Origin: Wenyingzhuangia sp.
Lineage (GTDB): Bacteria; Bacteroidota; Bacteroidia; Flavobacteriales; Flavobacteriaceae
Assembly (NCBI GenBank): GCA_020628175.1
Contig: JAHDFK010000003.1
Location: 85,666 to 149,665, forward strand
Length of the DNA: 64,000 nucleotides
Direction: 5' to 3'
Numbering within the stretch: the first letter of the stretch is position 1; every line of letters begins with the position of its first letter. The notes beneath the pieces were generated by a model. That model did not search any database and was not told where the DNA came from. It worked only from the letters and a program-made list of their open reading frames with translations. The translations under genes were made by a program, and so were the position numbers. This document shows, one piece after another, positions 44,928 to 52,225 of the stretch.

Positions 44928-45938
44928 ATTTATAGTAGCAGCAACATATTAACCGATTCGTTTGATAGAACGCATACTTATTTACGTATTTCTATTACAG
45001 AAAGATGTAATTTTAGATGTACCTATTGTATGCCTGCAGAAGGTATTGCGCTATCTCCGAAACATCATATTATGACCTATGATGAGATTTTTACTGTTGC
45101 CCAAAAATTTGTAGAACTAGGAGTTACCAAAATAAGAATAACTGGTGGAGAACCTTTGGTGCGAAAAGATGTACAAATTATTTTAAAACAATTGGCAACA
45201 CTGCCTGTAGAACTATCTATTACAACCAATGGTGTCTTAATAGATCAATATATAGAGGTATTTAAAGCCTGTAACATTCAAAAAATAAATATTAGTATTG
45301 ATTCGCTTGATAAAGAGAAATTCAATCAAATTACACGTCGTAAAGATTTTGAAAGAGTACTCAAAAACATAGAAACCTTTACAAACGATCCTTTTTTTAA
45401 GGTAAAGCTAAATTGTGTGTTGATGAAAAAGACCAACGATCATGAAATTATTGATTTTATTAAATTCACGCAAAACCACAATTTAAACCTTCGTTTTATA
45501 GAATTCATGCCTTTTGATGGAAATCGTTGGAACCTTGAAAAGTTAGTATCTCTGCAAACTATTTTAGACAAAGCTATAGCACATTTTGGAACAGAGCAAG
45601 TTCTAAAACTCCAAGATGCACCTAACGACACTTCTAAAAATTACCAAATAAAAAATGCAAAAGGTAGTTTTGCTATTATTAGCACCGTTACCAATCCTTT
45701 TTGCGACAGTTGCAACCGAATACGTTTAACAGCCAATGGTATGCTAAAGAACTGTTTGTTTTCTAATGGTGAAACCAACCTAATACAAACACTTCGCGAA
45801 AACGGAAATATTGAACAGCCTATACGTATTGCCGTACAATCTAAAAAGAAAGTTCGTGGAGGTATGGATACGCAAGACAAGTTTACTTCTGACAACTTAA
45901 GAAATACCAACAGAAGTATGATAGCCATTGGTGGATAA
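44928..45938 (+). CDS. moaA: GTP 3',8-cyclase MoaA, start codon non-standard
   Basis: Radical-SAM enzyme with SITERCNFRCTYCMP (C-x3-C-x2-C), a second Fe-S site (TNPFCDSCNRIRLTANGMLKNCLF) and the C-terminal Gly-Gly (MIAIGG). The first ATG in frame (45030) is the Met right after the third cluster Cys, so starting there would destroy the enzyme. The frame is open from 44895 but holds no ATG, GTG or TTG before the cluster. ATT at 44928 would give 336 residues, the normal length; that start is my guess. Confidence 0.85.
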   Translation: MYSSSNILTDSFDRTHTYLRISITERCNFRCTYCMPAEGIALSPKHHIMTYDEIFTVAQKFVELGVTKIRITGGEPLVRKDVQIILKQLATLPVELSITTNGVLIDQYIEVFKACNIQKINISIDSLDKEKFNQITRRKDFERVLKNIETFTNDPFFKVKLNCVLMKKTNDHEIIDFIKFTQNHNLNLRFIEFMPFDGNRWNLEKLVSLQTILDKAIAHFGTEQVLKLQDAPNDTSKNYQIKNAKGSFAIISTVTNPFCDSCNRIRLTANGMLKNCLFSNGETNLIQTLRENGNIEQPIRIAVQSKKKVRGGMDTQDKFTSDNLRNTNRSMIAIGG

Positions 45939-46001
45939 GTCTATTATTCTAAAATTGTTACTATTTAAAAAGCTTTCCTATCTTTAAACAAAAAAATATT
46001 C

Positions 46002-46832
46002 ATGGATAAAATCAGTAATTTTCTAGATTTCGAACTCATTCATGCAGGAAATCACACTATTAAAATATACAATATTCTTATTGTTTTTTTAATTTTTGTA
46101 GCCACAAAAATTCTTGTTTGGGGAAGTGCAAAACTCATCAAAAAAAGAAGTTTTAACGAACATAACAACGCCAATACGTATGCTATGATTCAAATAACTT
46201 CTTACTTTTTTTGGACCTTAGCTATTATTTTAATTCTAGAAAGTTTAAGTATTGATGTAAAACTAATTTTAGCAGGTTCTGCCGCTTTATTAGTAGGTAT
46301 TGGTTTAGGGTTACAACAAACTTTTAACGACTTTATATCTGGATTGATTCTTTTATTTGAAGGAACCACACGGGTTGGCGATATTTTAGAAGTAGACAAC
46401 GATATTGTAAAAATACAACACATAGGTCTTAGAACTTCAAAAGCAATTAATAGACTCGATATTTCTGTTATTATTCCAAACTCTTTAATCACCACAAACA
46501 AAGTTATCAATTGGAGTCATCACGAAACCAAAACGCGTTTTAAAATAAATATTGGTGTTGCCTATGGTAGCAATGTTTCGTTAGTTATAGACACACTTAC
46601 AAAGTGTGCAAACAATCATCCAGAAGTTATAAAACTCGACGAAACTACCGTTTTAATATCCGATTTTGGCGCATCGTCTATTGATTTTACGTTGCTGTTT
46701 TTTACACAAAATATATTTGGTGCCGAAAAAATAAAAAGTGATATCAGAATTCAAATTGCCAAAGCTTTTCAAGAAAAAAATATACAAATCCCTTTCAATC
46801 AGCTAGACGTTACTCTTAAAAACAAGCTATAA
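46002..46832 (+). CDS. Small mechanosensitive channel (MscS family)
   Basis: 276 residues. TM helices near 20-42 and 63-82, then the pore helix AGSAALLVGIGLGLQQTFNDFISGLILLFEG near 91-121, and the beta domain (VGDILEVDNDIVKIQHIGLRTS; VIIPNSLITTNKVINWS). The channel opens at low osmotic pressure. No operon partner; the convergent aminotransferase gene ends 2 bp away. Confidence 0.9.
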   Translation: MDKISNFLDFELIHAGNHTIKIYNILIVFLIFVATKILVWGSAKLIKKRSFNEHNNANTYAMIQITSYFFWTLAIILILESLSIDVKLILAGSAALLVGIGLGLQQTFNDFISGLILLFEGTTRVGDILEVDNDIVKIQHIGLRTSKAINRLDISVIIPNSLITTNKVINWSHHETKTRFKINIGVAYGSNVSLVIDTLTKCANNHPEVIKLDETTVLISDFGASSIDFTLLFFTQNIFGAEKIKSDIRIQIAKAFQEKNIQIPFNQLDVTLKNKL

Positions 46833-46834
46833 AA

Positions 46835-47950
46835 CTACACAAGCACTGTTTCTATCAGCGTGCAAATTCTATCTAAATTTTGGGTTGTTAAAGAAGTACC
46901 ACTAGGCAAACTCAAGCCTCTTGCATACAAATCTTCACTTGTACCATTTTTATAGAAAATAGCTTTTTCGTACATTTTTTGTTGATGCATAGGTCTCCAC
47001 AAAGGGCGACTTTCTATGGTGTTACTTTCTAAAATTTCACGCACGGCTTCCCTCTGCTCAAAATTGTGAAACAACACACTTGTTAACCAATAATTACTAT
47101 ACATACCAGCACGCTCCTCTAAAAACAGAACTCCTAATTTTTGCAACCGTGTTTTGTAATACTCATTATTCGCTCTTCGTTTTTGAATAAAACTTGGCAA
47201 ATACGCTAATTGACCAACACCTATCGCCGCCAAAACATTGCTCAGTCTATAATTATAACCTACAACATGATGTTGGTAATCCGTCGTATTTTCTTTAGCC
47301 TGACTTGCTAAATAACAAGCTTGTTCAATGTATTTTTCTTGTTTCGAAACCAACATACCTCCTCCAGAAGTGGTAATTATTTTGTTTCCATTAAAAGAAA
47401 ACACACCCACATCTCCAAAAGTACCACAAAACTGATCGTTATAAGTTGCTCCTAATGCCGATGCAGCATCTTCTAACACCAATATACCGTACGCTTTTGT
47501 AATCTTTAAAATCTCGTCTAATTTTGCAGGCATTCCATAACCATGTACCAAAACCAAAGCTTTCGGTTTTTGTCCTTTAGCTATTTCGGCTACAATTGCT
47601 TTTTCTAATAACTCAGGGCATATATTCCAACTATCTACCTCAGCATCTATCAAAACAGGTTCAGCTCCTACATAGCGAATTGGATTTAAAGACGCTACAA
47701 ACGTAAATGTAGCACACAATACCTTATCTCCTTTTTTCACCCCCAACACCTGTAATCCTAAATGTATACCGGCTGTTGCAGAATTTAAGGCCACTGCATA
47801 AGGTATCTTTACATACGCAGCAACAGCGATTTCGAATTCAGCTAACATCGGACCACTAGGTGCAATCCAATTACTAGCAAAAACATGCTGTAACAAAGCC
47901 TGCTCATTTCCTTTTAAATCCGGGGGTGATAAGTATATTTTCTCCTTCAA
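46835..47950 (-). CDS. DegT/DnrJ/EryC1-family sugar aminotransferase
   Basis: 371 residues. PLP-dependent fold type I: SNWIAPSGPMLAEFE near 27-40, ALNSATAGIHLGLQ, LVLEDAASALGATY near 148-162 and the lysine site VFSFNGNKIITTSGGGML near 182-199. Such enzymes add an amino group to keto-sugar nucleotides for glycan or O-antigen synthesis. Here it stands alone with no other sugar genes, so the pathway is unknown. Confidence 0.88.
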   Translation of the reverse strand: MKEKIYLSPPDLKGNEQALLQHVFASNWIAPSGPMLAEFEIAVAAYVKIPYAVALNSATAGIHLGLQVLGVKKGDKVLCATFTFVASLNPIRYVGAEPVLIDAEVDSWNICPELLEKAIVAEIAKGQKPKALVLVHGYGMPAKLDEILKITKAYGILVLEDAASALGATYNDQFCGTFGDVGVFSFNGNKIITTSGGGMLVSKQEKYIEQACYLASQAKENTTDYQHHVVGYNYRLSNVLAAIGVGQLAYLPSFIQKRRANNEYYKTRLQKLGVLFLEERAGMYSNYWLTSVLFHNFEQREAVREILESNTIESRPLWRPMHQQKMYEKAIFYKNGTSEDLYARGLSLPSGTSLTTQNLDRICTLIETVLV

Positions 47951-48024
47951 CTACATCATTTTTAACGAAGATACTAAATTTAGGCTGTAATTAAATTCGT
48001 AAGATATAATCACTTTTTCTAATT

Positions 48025-48966
48025 TTAAAAATCTAATAAATAGCCTACAGAAAAATTAAAGAAACCTGTGTTTTTGTATGTAAAACTACTCTGACTTATA
48101 TTATGTGGAACATTATAATTGTATCCCAACTCAAAATCAAAATCTTTGTAATTTAATTGTAGAGGAAAATTAATTTGAGTGTTGATCAAACTAAAAGTAT
48201 CAATCTCCTCATAATCAACAAACTCTTCATTATCTATCAATACTGTTCCCGATTCTCTAAAATAAATTTGATTCCCCATGGTTATATTTATCATAGGTCT
48301 AAAATACAAGCTTGTCGTTTTATTTTTAAAAATTTTAAATCTTGCAAAATTAGTTGAGGACAATTGATACGATGTTTCATCACCAAAAGAGGTTGTTAAA
48401 GATAATCTAGTTCCTAAATTTCTCTTTTTATTCTTAATTCCAACTCCTAAACCAATTGCATTTTTAAAAGGATTCTCTACTCCTTGGCTATAAAAGTATC
48501 TTGAATAATTAGCTGTTAGTCTAATTTGTTTTTTCTTACCAATACTCTTTCCATAACCTAAAGAAACTGAAGTAAAATCCCAATTAGGATCAAATTGACT
48601 GTAATAAATACCAGAAATACTACTATAAAATCCTTTAGAATTCATGTACGTTATTTGTGGCCTTAAATTGTACTGATCAATACCGATATCTCTTCCAGAA
48701 AAGTAGGTATCACTATTATAATCCACAGAAAAATAAAGAAATTTAAACTTTGTACCTCCACTTATCAACTGATCTAATTCCTTTTCCTCCTCTAATAATA
48801 GTAACAACAAATCTTCTTCTGAATTATTTTCTACTTCTTCATCCTCCAAAAATAAATCATCTAAAATTTCATCTACCTCGCTACTTTTATCATTGTTTTC
48901 TACTTGGGCATTCAGTACACCAAAACAGAAAAAACTCAACAAAAAAACTTTAATATTATACATCAT
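48025..48966 (-). CDS. Putative outer-membrane beta-barrel protein with acidic N-terminus
   Basis: 313 residues. Signal peptide (KVFLLSFFCFGVLNAQ), then about 50 residues very rich in Glu/Asp/Leu (EILDDLFLEDEEVEN; EEDLLLLLLEEEKELDQL), then alternating aromatic strands (FLYFSVDYNSDTYFSGRDIG; VSLGYGKSIGKKKQIRLTANYS) to a final strand FFNFSVGYLLDF. The barrel reading is by strand pattern only. I do not know the family. Confidence 0.7.
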   Translation of the reverse strand: MMYNIKVFLLSFFCFGVLNAQVENNDKSSEVDEILDDLFLEDEEVENNSEEDLLLLLLEEEKELDQLISGGTKFKFLYFSVDYNSDTYFSGRDIGIDQYNLRPQITYMNSKGFYSSISGIYYSQFDPNWDFTSVSLGYGKSIGKKKQIRLTANYSRYFYSQGVENPFKNAIGLGVGIKNKKRNLGTRLSLTTSFGDETSYQLSSTNFARFKIFKNKTTSLYFRPMINITMGNQIYFRESGTVLIDNEEFVDYEEIDTFSLINTQINFPLQLNYKDFDFELGYNYNVPHNISQSSFTYKNTGFFNFSVGYLLDF

Positions 48967-49057
48967 TCTTTTTTTACAACATTATTTAAATCAGCATTTT
49001 TCCCACTCAACATGATCTAGAAATCGCTTTTCATGATCATACATAGAATGGAAACAC

Positions 49058-49091
49058 AAAAAAGTGATTGAATATCTCCAATCACTTTTTT
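49058..49091. terminator. Terminator after the LTxEQ-repeat gene
   Basis: Perfect 13-bp stem AAAAAAGTGATTG with its complement and an 8-base loop; T runs on both strands; 15 bp past the minus-strand stop. Confidence 0.8.
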
Positions 49092-49106
49092 ACTTTATGT
49101 AAACTA

Positions 49107-49613
49107 TTACATATCAGCTTCTGCTCCTTCTCTGTTTGATTTTATTTTTTCACGTAATTCTCTTCTATTTTCTCTCATACGCTCTAACCTTTGTTTCATT
49201 TGTCTTCTAGGCTTTCTTCCTCTTTCTCCAACAGCAGCTCGTCTTTCTCTCATTTGTACTTTTTGCTCATCTGTTAACGTTTCTCTAAAAGCCTGTCTAG
49301 CTTCTTTTATTGATTCTCTATTAGCTTTTCTTACTGATTTTTGCTCTTCAGTTAAACTAGCTCTTAACGCTTCTTTTCTTTCTCTTTTTGTTAGTTCTTT
49401 GTTTTCTAAAATAGCTAACTGCTCTTCGGTTAAAGTAGCTTTAAAAGCCTCTTTATTGGCCTTGATGGTTTCTCTTCTTGCTTTTAGCAGTTCTTTTTGA
49501 GCATCTGTTAAAATGTTCTCTTTTGGAGTTTCTACAACTTCTTGAGCATTAACTGTATTCATACTTAAAAAAGCTACCAACCCAACTAATAATGTTTTTT
49601 TTAAAGATTTCAT
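49107..49613 (-). CDS. Secreted charged helical protein with LTxEQ repeats (Spy/CpxP-like)
   Basis: 168 residues. Signal peptide (MKSLKKTLLVGLVAFLSMNTVNAQ) and a highly charged Arg/Lys/Glu mature part. The motif L-T-x-E/D-Q recurs (ILTDAQKEL, TLTEEQLAI, SLTEEQKSV, TLTDEQKVQ), as in Spy/CpxP periplasmic proteins, though without their known length or set. The C-terminus is arginine-rich (GRKPRRQMKQRLERMRENRR). An ECF-type promoter identical to that of the nearby sigma gene precedes it, so an envelope-stress chaperone or sensor role is likely. Confidence 0.8.
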   Translation of the reverse strand: MKSLKKTLLVGLVAFLSMNTVNAQEVVETPKENILTDAQKELLKARRETIKANKEAFKATLTEEQLAILENKELTKRERKEALRASLTEEQKSVRKANRESIKEARQAFRETLTDEQKVQMRERRAAVGERGRKPRRQMKQRLERMRENRRELREKIKSNREGAEADM

Positions 49614-49650
49614 ATTTATACTGTTTTTAAAATTATTTAATGGAACGTTC

Positions 49651-49685
49651 TATATACTTAGACCTAGATACTTTATAAAAGTTTT
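49651..49685 (-). promoter_or_regulatory. ECF sigma promoter of the LTxEQ-repeat gene
   Basis: On the minus strand: AAAACTTTT (49677-49685), 12 bases, then GGTCTAAGTATATA (49651-49664). Same words and same spacing as before the sigma gene at 50879-50913; similar to sigma-E type AACTT / TCTAA. Confidence 0.8.
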
Positions 49686-49862
49686 ATTTTTTTTAAAAAA
49701 AAATATTCGTAATCACTAATAATTAAGAGTTCATCTCCTTTAAACTGATCTTCTCCTACAGTATAAAATATTGATTTACAAAATACATAGAAGTAAAAAC
49801 GAAAGTATAGAATGACGACTCCAAAGGTTATTTGTGTAGAGACTCATAAATATGTATTTAAA

Positions 49863-49898
49863 AAAATAAGGAATAATTATAAAACCATTCCTTATTTT
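49863..49898. terminator. Terminator after the anti-sigma gene
   Basis: 12-bp stem AAAATAAGGAAT/ATTCCTTATTTT around a 12-base loop, 20 bp beyond the minus-strand stop. The rest of the roughly 300-bp gap (49614-49917) holds only the ECF promoter. Confidence 0.7.
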
Positions 49899-49917
49899 TA
49901 AGTTGTTGATGAAAAAT

Positions 49918-50298
49918 TTACAAACCTTCTAAAATTTGATGATCGATATATTCATCAATCAAATCTGTTTCTTCTTCTAAGATTAATAAAGATGTAATCA
50001 GTGCCTCACTCTCCTCGTCTAGCATAGCTATTCGTTCTGATGAAGGCAAAATATTGTTAACACGAGACCTATAGTTAAATACTGATATTGACAATAAGAT
50101 TACCACAGAAGCCGCAGCAAATAACATCCATTTTTGTGGCTTGATAGAAATTACCTTCTTTTGATCTTTCACTTGACTGAGTATCTCATTTTTTGATTTT
50201 TTAAAATAATCCTTTGGGAGTTGATACCCCATATCTTCTTTATGCAAATCTGTTAATTCAGATACTGTATTTTTATTATTTATTTTTTTTGCTTCCAT
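49918..50298 (-). CDS. Putative anti-sigma factor, single-pass membrane protein
   Basis: 126 residues: a cytoplasmic N-terminus of about 50 residues (TDLHKEDMGYQLPKDYFKK), one TM helix (WMLFAAASVVILLSISVFNY near 57-76) and a short acidic outer tail with EEESE/ILEEETDLIDEYID-like content. No ASD zinc motif (HxxxCxxC) is seen. It follows the ECF sigma gene by 11 bp, the place of an anti-sigma. Binding is inferred from position and layout. Confidence 0.7.
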   Translation of the reverse strand: MEAKKINNKNTVSELTDLHKEDMGYQLPKDYFKKSKNEILSQVKDQKKVISIKPQKWMLFAAASVVILLSISVFNYRSRVNNILPSSERIAMLDEESEALITSLLILEEETDLIDEYIDHQILEGL

Positions 50299-50309
50299 CT
50301 TTTATTTAA

Positions 50310-50867
50310 TTAATTCACTAATTGAATTTGAATAATTTGAGTTTCTACAAATTTTGTTGCTTTGTAGTAAAGTGTTTTTACTGTTCCTTCTTTTAGTGTT
50401 AATATTTCTGATATTTCTCTAAACTTTAAATCGTCGTAATATTTCATTTGAAATATATTTCTTTCTTTTTCAGAAAGCAATGACAATACTTTTTGCAACT
50501 TAGTTGTTACTTCGTTTGCATTAAAATACTCACTAGCAAATAAATCTTTTAGATGTTTTTCATGTAACTCAGCAACAGAACTATTTAACTCTTTTTTATT
50601 TTTTTCTAGAAATCTTAACGATTCATTATACGCTATTCTATACATCCAAGTATGTAAAGAGCTATTTTGTTTAAAATTAGGTAAACTTTTATAAATCCTT
50701 ATAAATGTATTTTGCAAAACATCATCTGCATTTTCGTGAGTAACCACCAACTTTCTGATATGCCAATACAAACGCTCTTGATATTGATCTAACAACTGAC
50801 TAAAAGCACGTTCTCTATGACGATTGCTTAACAATTTTGATATAAAATCGGTTTCTTTTTGTTTCAA
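50310..50867 (-). CDS. ECF-type RNA polymerase sigma factor
   Basis: 185 residues from a TTG codon; no in-frame ATG gives a full N-terminus. Region 2: FSQLLDQYQERLYWHIRKLVVTHENADDVLQNTFIRIYKSL then SLHTWMYRIAYNESLRFL. Region 4: LSLLSEKERNIFQMKYYDDLKFREISEILTLKEGTVKTLYYKATKFV. It should direct polymerase to AAAACTTTT-N12-GGTCTAAG promoters, two of which occur here, one before itself. The TTG is only about 5 bases after the expected start of transcription. Confidence 0.92.
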   Translation of the reverse strand: MKQKETDFISKLLSNRHRERAFSQLLDQYQERLYWHIRKLVVTHENADDVLQNTFIRIYKSLPNFKQNSSLHTWMYRIAYNESLRFLEKNKKELNSSVAELHEKHLKDLFASEYFNANEVTTKLQKVLSLLSEKERNIFQMKYYDDLKFREISEILTLKEGTVKTLYYKATKFVETQIIQIQLVN

Positions 50868-50878
50868 AATACATCCTT

Positions 50879-50913
50879 TATATACTTAGACCCTGGTAAA
50901 CGAGAAAAGTTTT
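50879..50913 (-). promoter_or_regulatory. ECF sigma promoter of the sigma/anti-sigma operon (autoregulation)
   Basis: On the minus strand: AAAACTTTT (50905-50913), 12 bases, then GGTCTAAGTATATA (50879-50892). The 12-base spacer differs in sequence from the other copy while both boxes are identical, so this is a conserved signal and not a recent duplication. Confidence 0.8.
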
Positions 50914-50927
50914 AATAAAGTACACAA

Positions 50928-50955
50928 AAAAACCGAGTTATAAAACTCGGTTTGG
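50928..50955 (-). terminator. Terminator of the metX-thrA-metZ operon
   Basis: AACCGAGTT/AACTCGGTT 9-bp stem; on the minus strand the hairpin is followed by a T run. It begins within 10 bp of the stop codon. Confidence 0.8.
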
Positions 50956-50958
50956 CTA

Positions 50959-52155
50959 TTACGACGCTTCTAAAGCTTGTTGTATATCTGCTATTATATC
51001 GTCTATATGCTCTAAACCTAAAGAACAGCGTACCATTCCATCGGTTATATTAACTGCTTTTTTAACTTCTGGCTCAACCTTAGCATGTGTTGTACTTGCT
51101 GGGTGGGTTACAATGGTTCTTGTATCTCCTAAGTTTGCAGATAGTGAACACATTTTTATATTGTCAAAAAAGTTTCTACCACCATCAACACCACCTTCTA
51201 CTTCAAAAGCAACAATACTTCCTCCTAGTCTCATTTGCTTTTTAGCAACTTTGTATTGCGGATGCGATTTTAAAAACGGATACTTTACCCATTTTACTTT
51301 AGGATGACTTTCTAAAAACGTAGCCAATTTTAAAGCATTTTCACAATGCCTATCTGCTCTTACCGCTAATGTTTCTAAAGATTTAGACAACACCCAGGCA
51401 TTAAACGGACTCATACAAGGTCCTGTTAATCGAGAAAATAAATATATTTCTCGTATCAACTTCTTAGAACCTACTGTTACTCCTCCTAACACACGTCCTT
51501 GTCCGTCTATTAGTTTTGTTGCAGAATGTATTACTAAATCAGCACCAAACTTTATAGGGTTTTGTAAATACGGCGTAGCAAAACAGTTATCTATAATTAA
51601 TAAAATTCCGTGTTTTTTTGCAATTTTACTTAAGTACTCTAAATCTAAAACATCTACTCCAGGGTTTGTTGGCGTTTCTGCATAAATAAACTTAGTATTG
51701 GGTTGTATTAAACTTTCTACTTTGTCTACCTCATCAACATTAAAATAACTTGTTTCTATATTCCATTTCGGAAAATACTTTGTAAACAAACCATGCGTAG
51801 CTCCAAAAACAGAACTTGCAGACACAATATGATCTCCAGCATTTAACAACGCTGCAAACGTAGAATATACTGCTGCCATTCCAGAAGCAAAGGCAAAACC
51901 ATCTTCAGCACCTTCCATCAAACAAATTTTCTCTATAAATTCGTTCGTATTTGGGTTGCTGTATCTACTGTACAAATCGCGCTCTTTTTCTTCTGCAAAA
52001 GAAGCTCTCATTTCTTCAGCATCCTCAAATACAAATCCCGATGTTAAGTACAAAGGAACAGAGTGTTCAGAAAACTGAGTTGTTTCGGCTTGAGTACGAA
52101 CCGCAAGGGTTTCGAAGTTTTTATTTTTATTCTCGTTCATTTCTTTACTAGTCAT
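50959..52155 (-). CDS. metZ: Cys/Met-metabolism PLP enzyme, probable O-acyl-homoserine sulfhydrylase
   Basis: 398 residues (ATG at 52155; 52140 is an alternative). Family motifs: LYLTSGFVFEDAEEM, YSRYSNPNTNEFIEKICLMEGAEDGFAFASGMAA near 65-98, TPTNPGVDVLDLEYL and the PLP lysine site VIHSATKLIDGQGRVLGG near 208-225. It could make homocysteine directly from O-acetylhomoserine and sulfide (MetZ type) or act as a gamma-synthase; sequence reading alone cannot separate these. Third gene of the metX operon, which favours use of O-acetylhomoserine. Confidence 0.85.
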   Translation of the reverse strand: MTSKEMNENKNKNFETLAVRTQAETTQFSEHSVPLYLTSGFVFEDAEEMRASFAEEKERDLYSRYSNPNTNEFIEKICLMEGAEDGFAFASGMAAVYSTFAALLNAGDHIVSASSVFGATHGLFTKYFPKWNIETSYFNVDEVDKVESLIQPNTKFIYAETPTNPGVDVLDLEYLSKIAKKHGILLIIDNCFATPYLQNPIKFGADLVIHSATKLIDGQGRVLGGVTVGSKKLIREIYLFSRLTGPCMSPFNAWVLSKSLETLAVRADRHCENALKLATFLESHPKVKWVKYPFLKSHPQYKVAKKQMRLGGSIVAFEVEGGVDGGRNFFDNIKMCSLSANLGDTRTIVTHPASTTHAKVEPEVKKAVNITDGMVRCSLGLEHIDDIIADIQQALEAS

Positions 52156-52225
52156 TTCTACAGAAATTTCAGCAAGCTATTTCTGTTGTATTAAAATATC
52201 AAACACAGGGTGCTTTTTACAGTTC

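Noticed and set aside
45030..45938. moaA beginning at the first ATG (45030)
   Set aside because: It would cut off the C-x3-C-x2-C cluster and half of the N-terminal strand; the upstream frame clearly encodes these.
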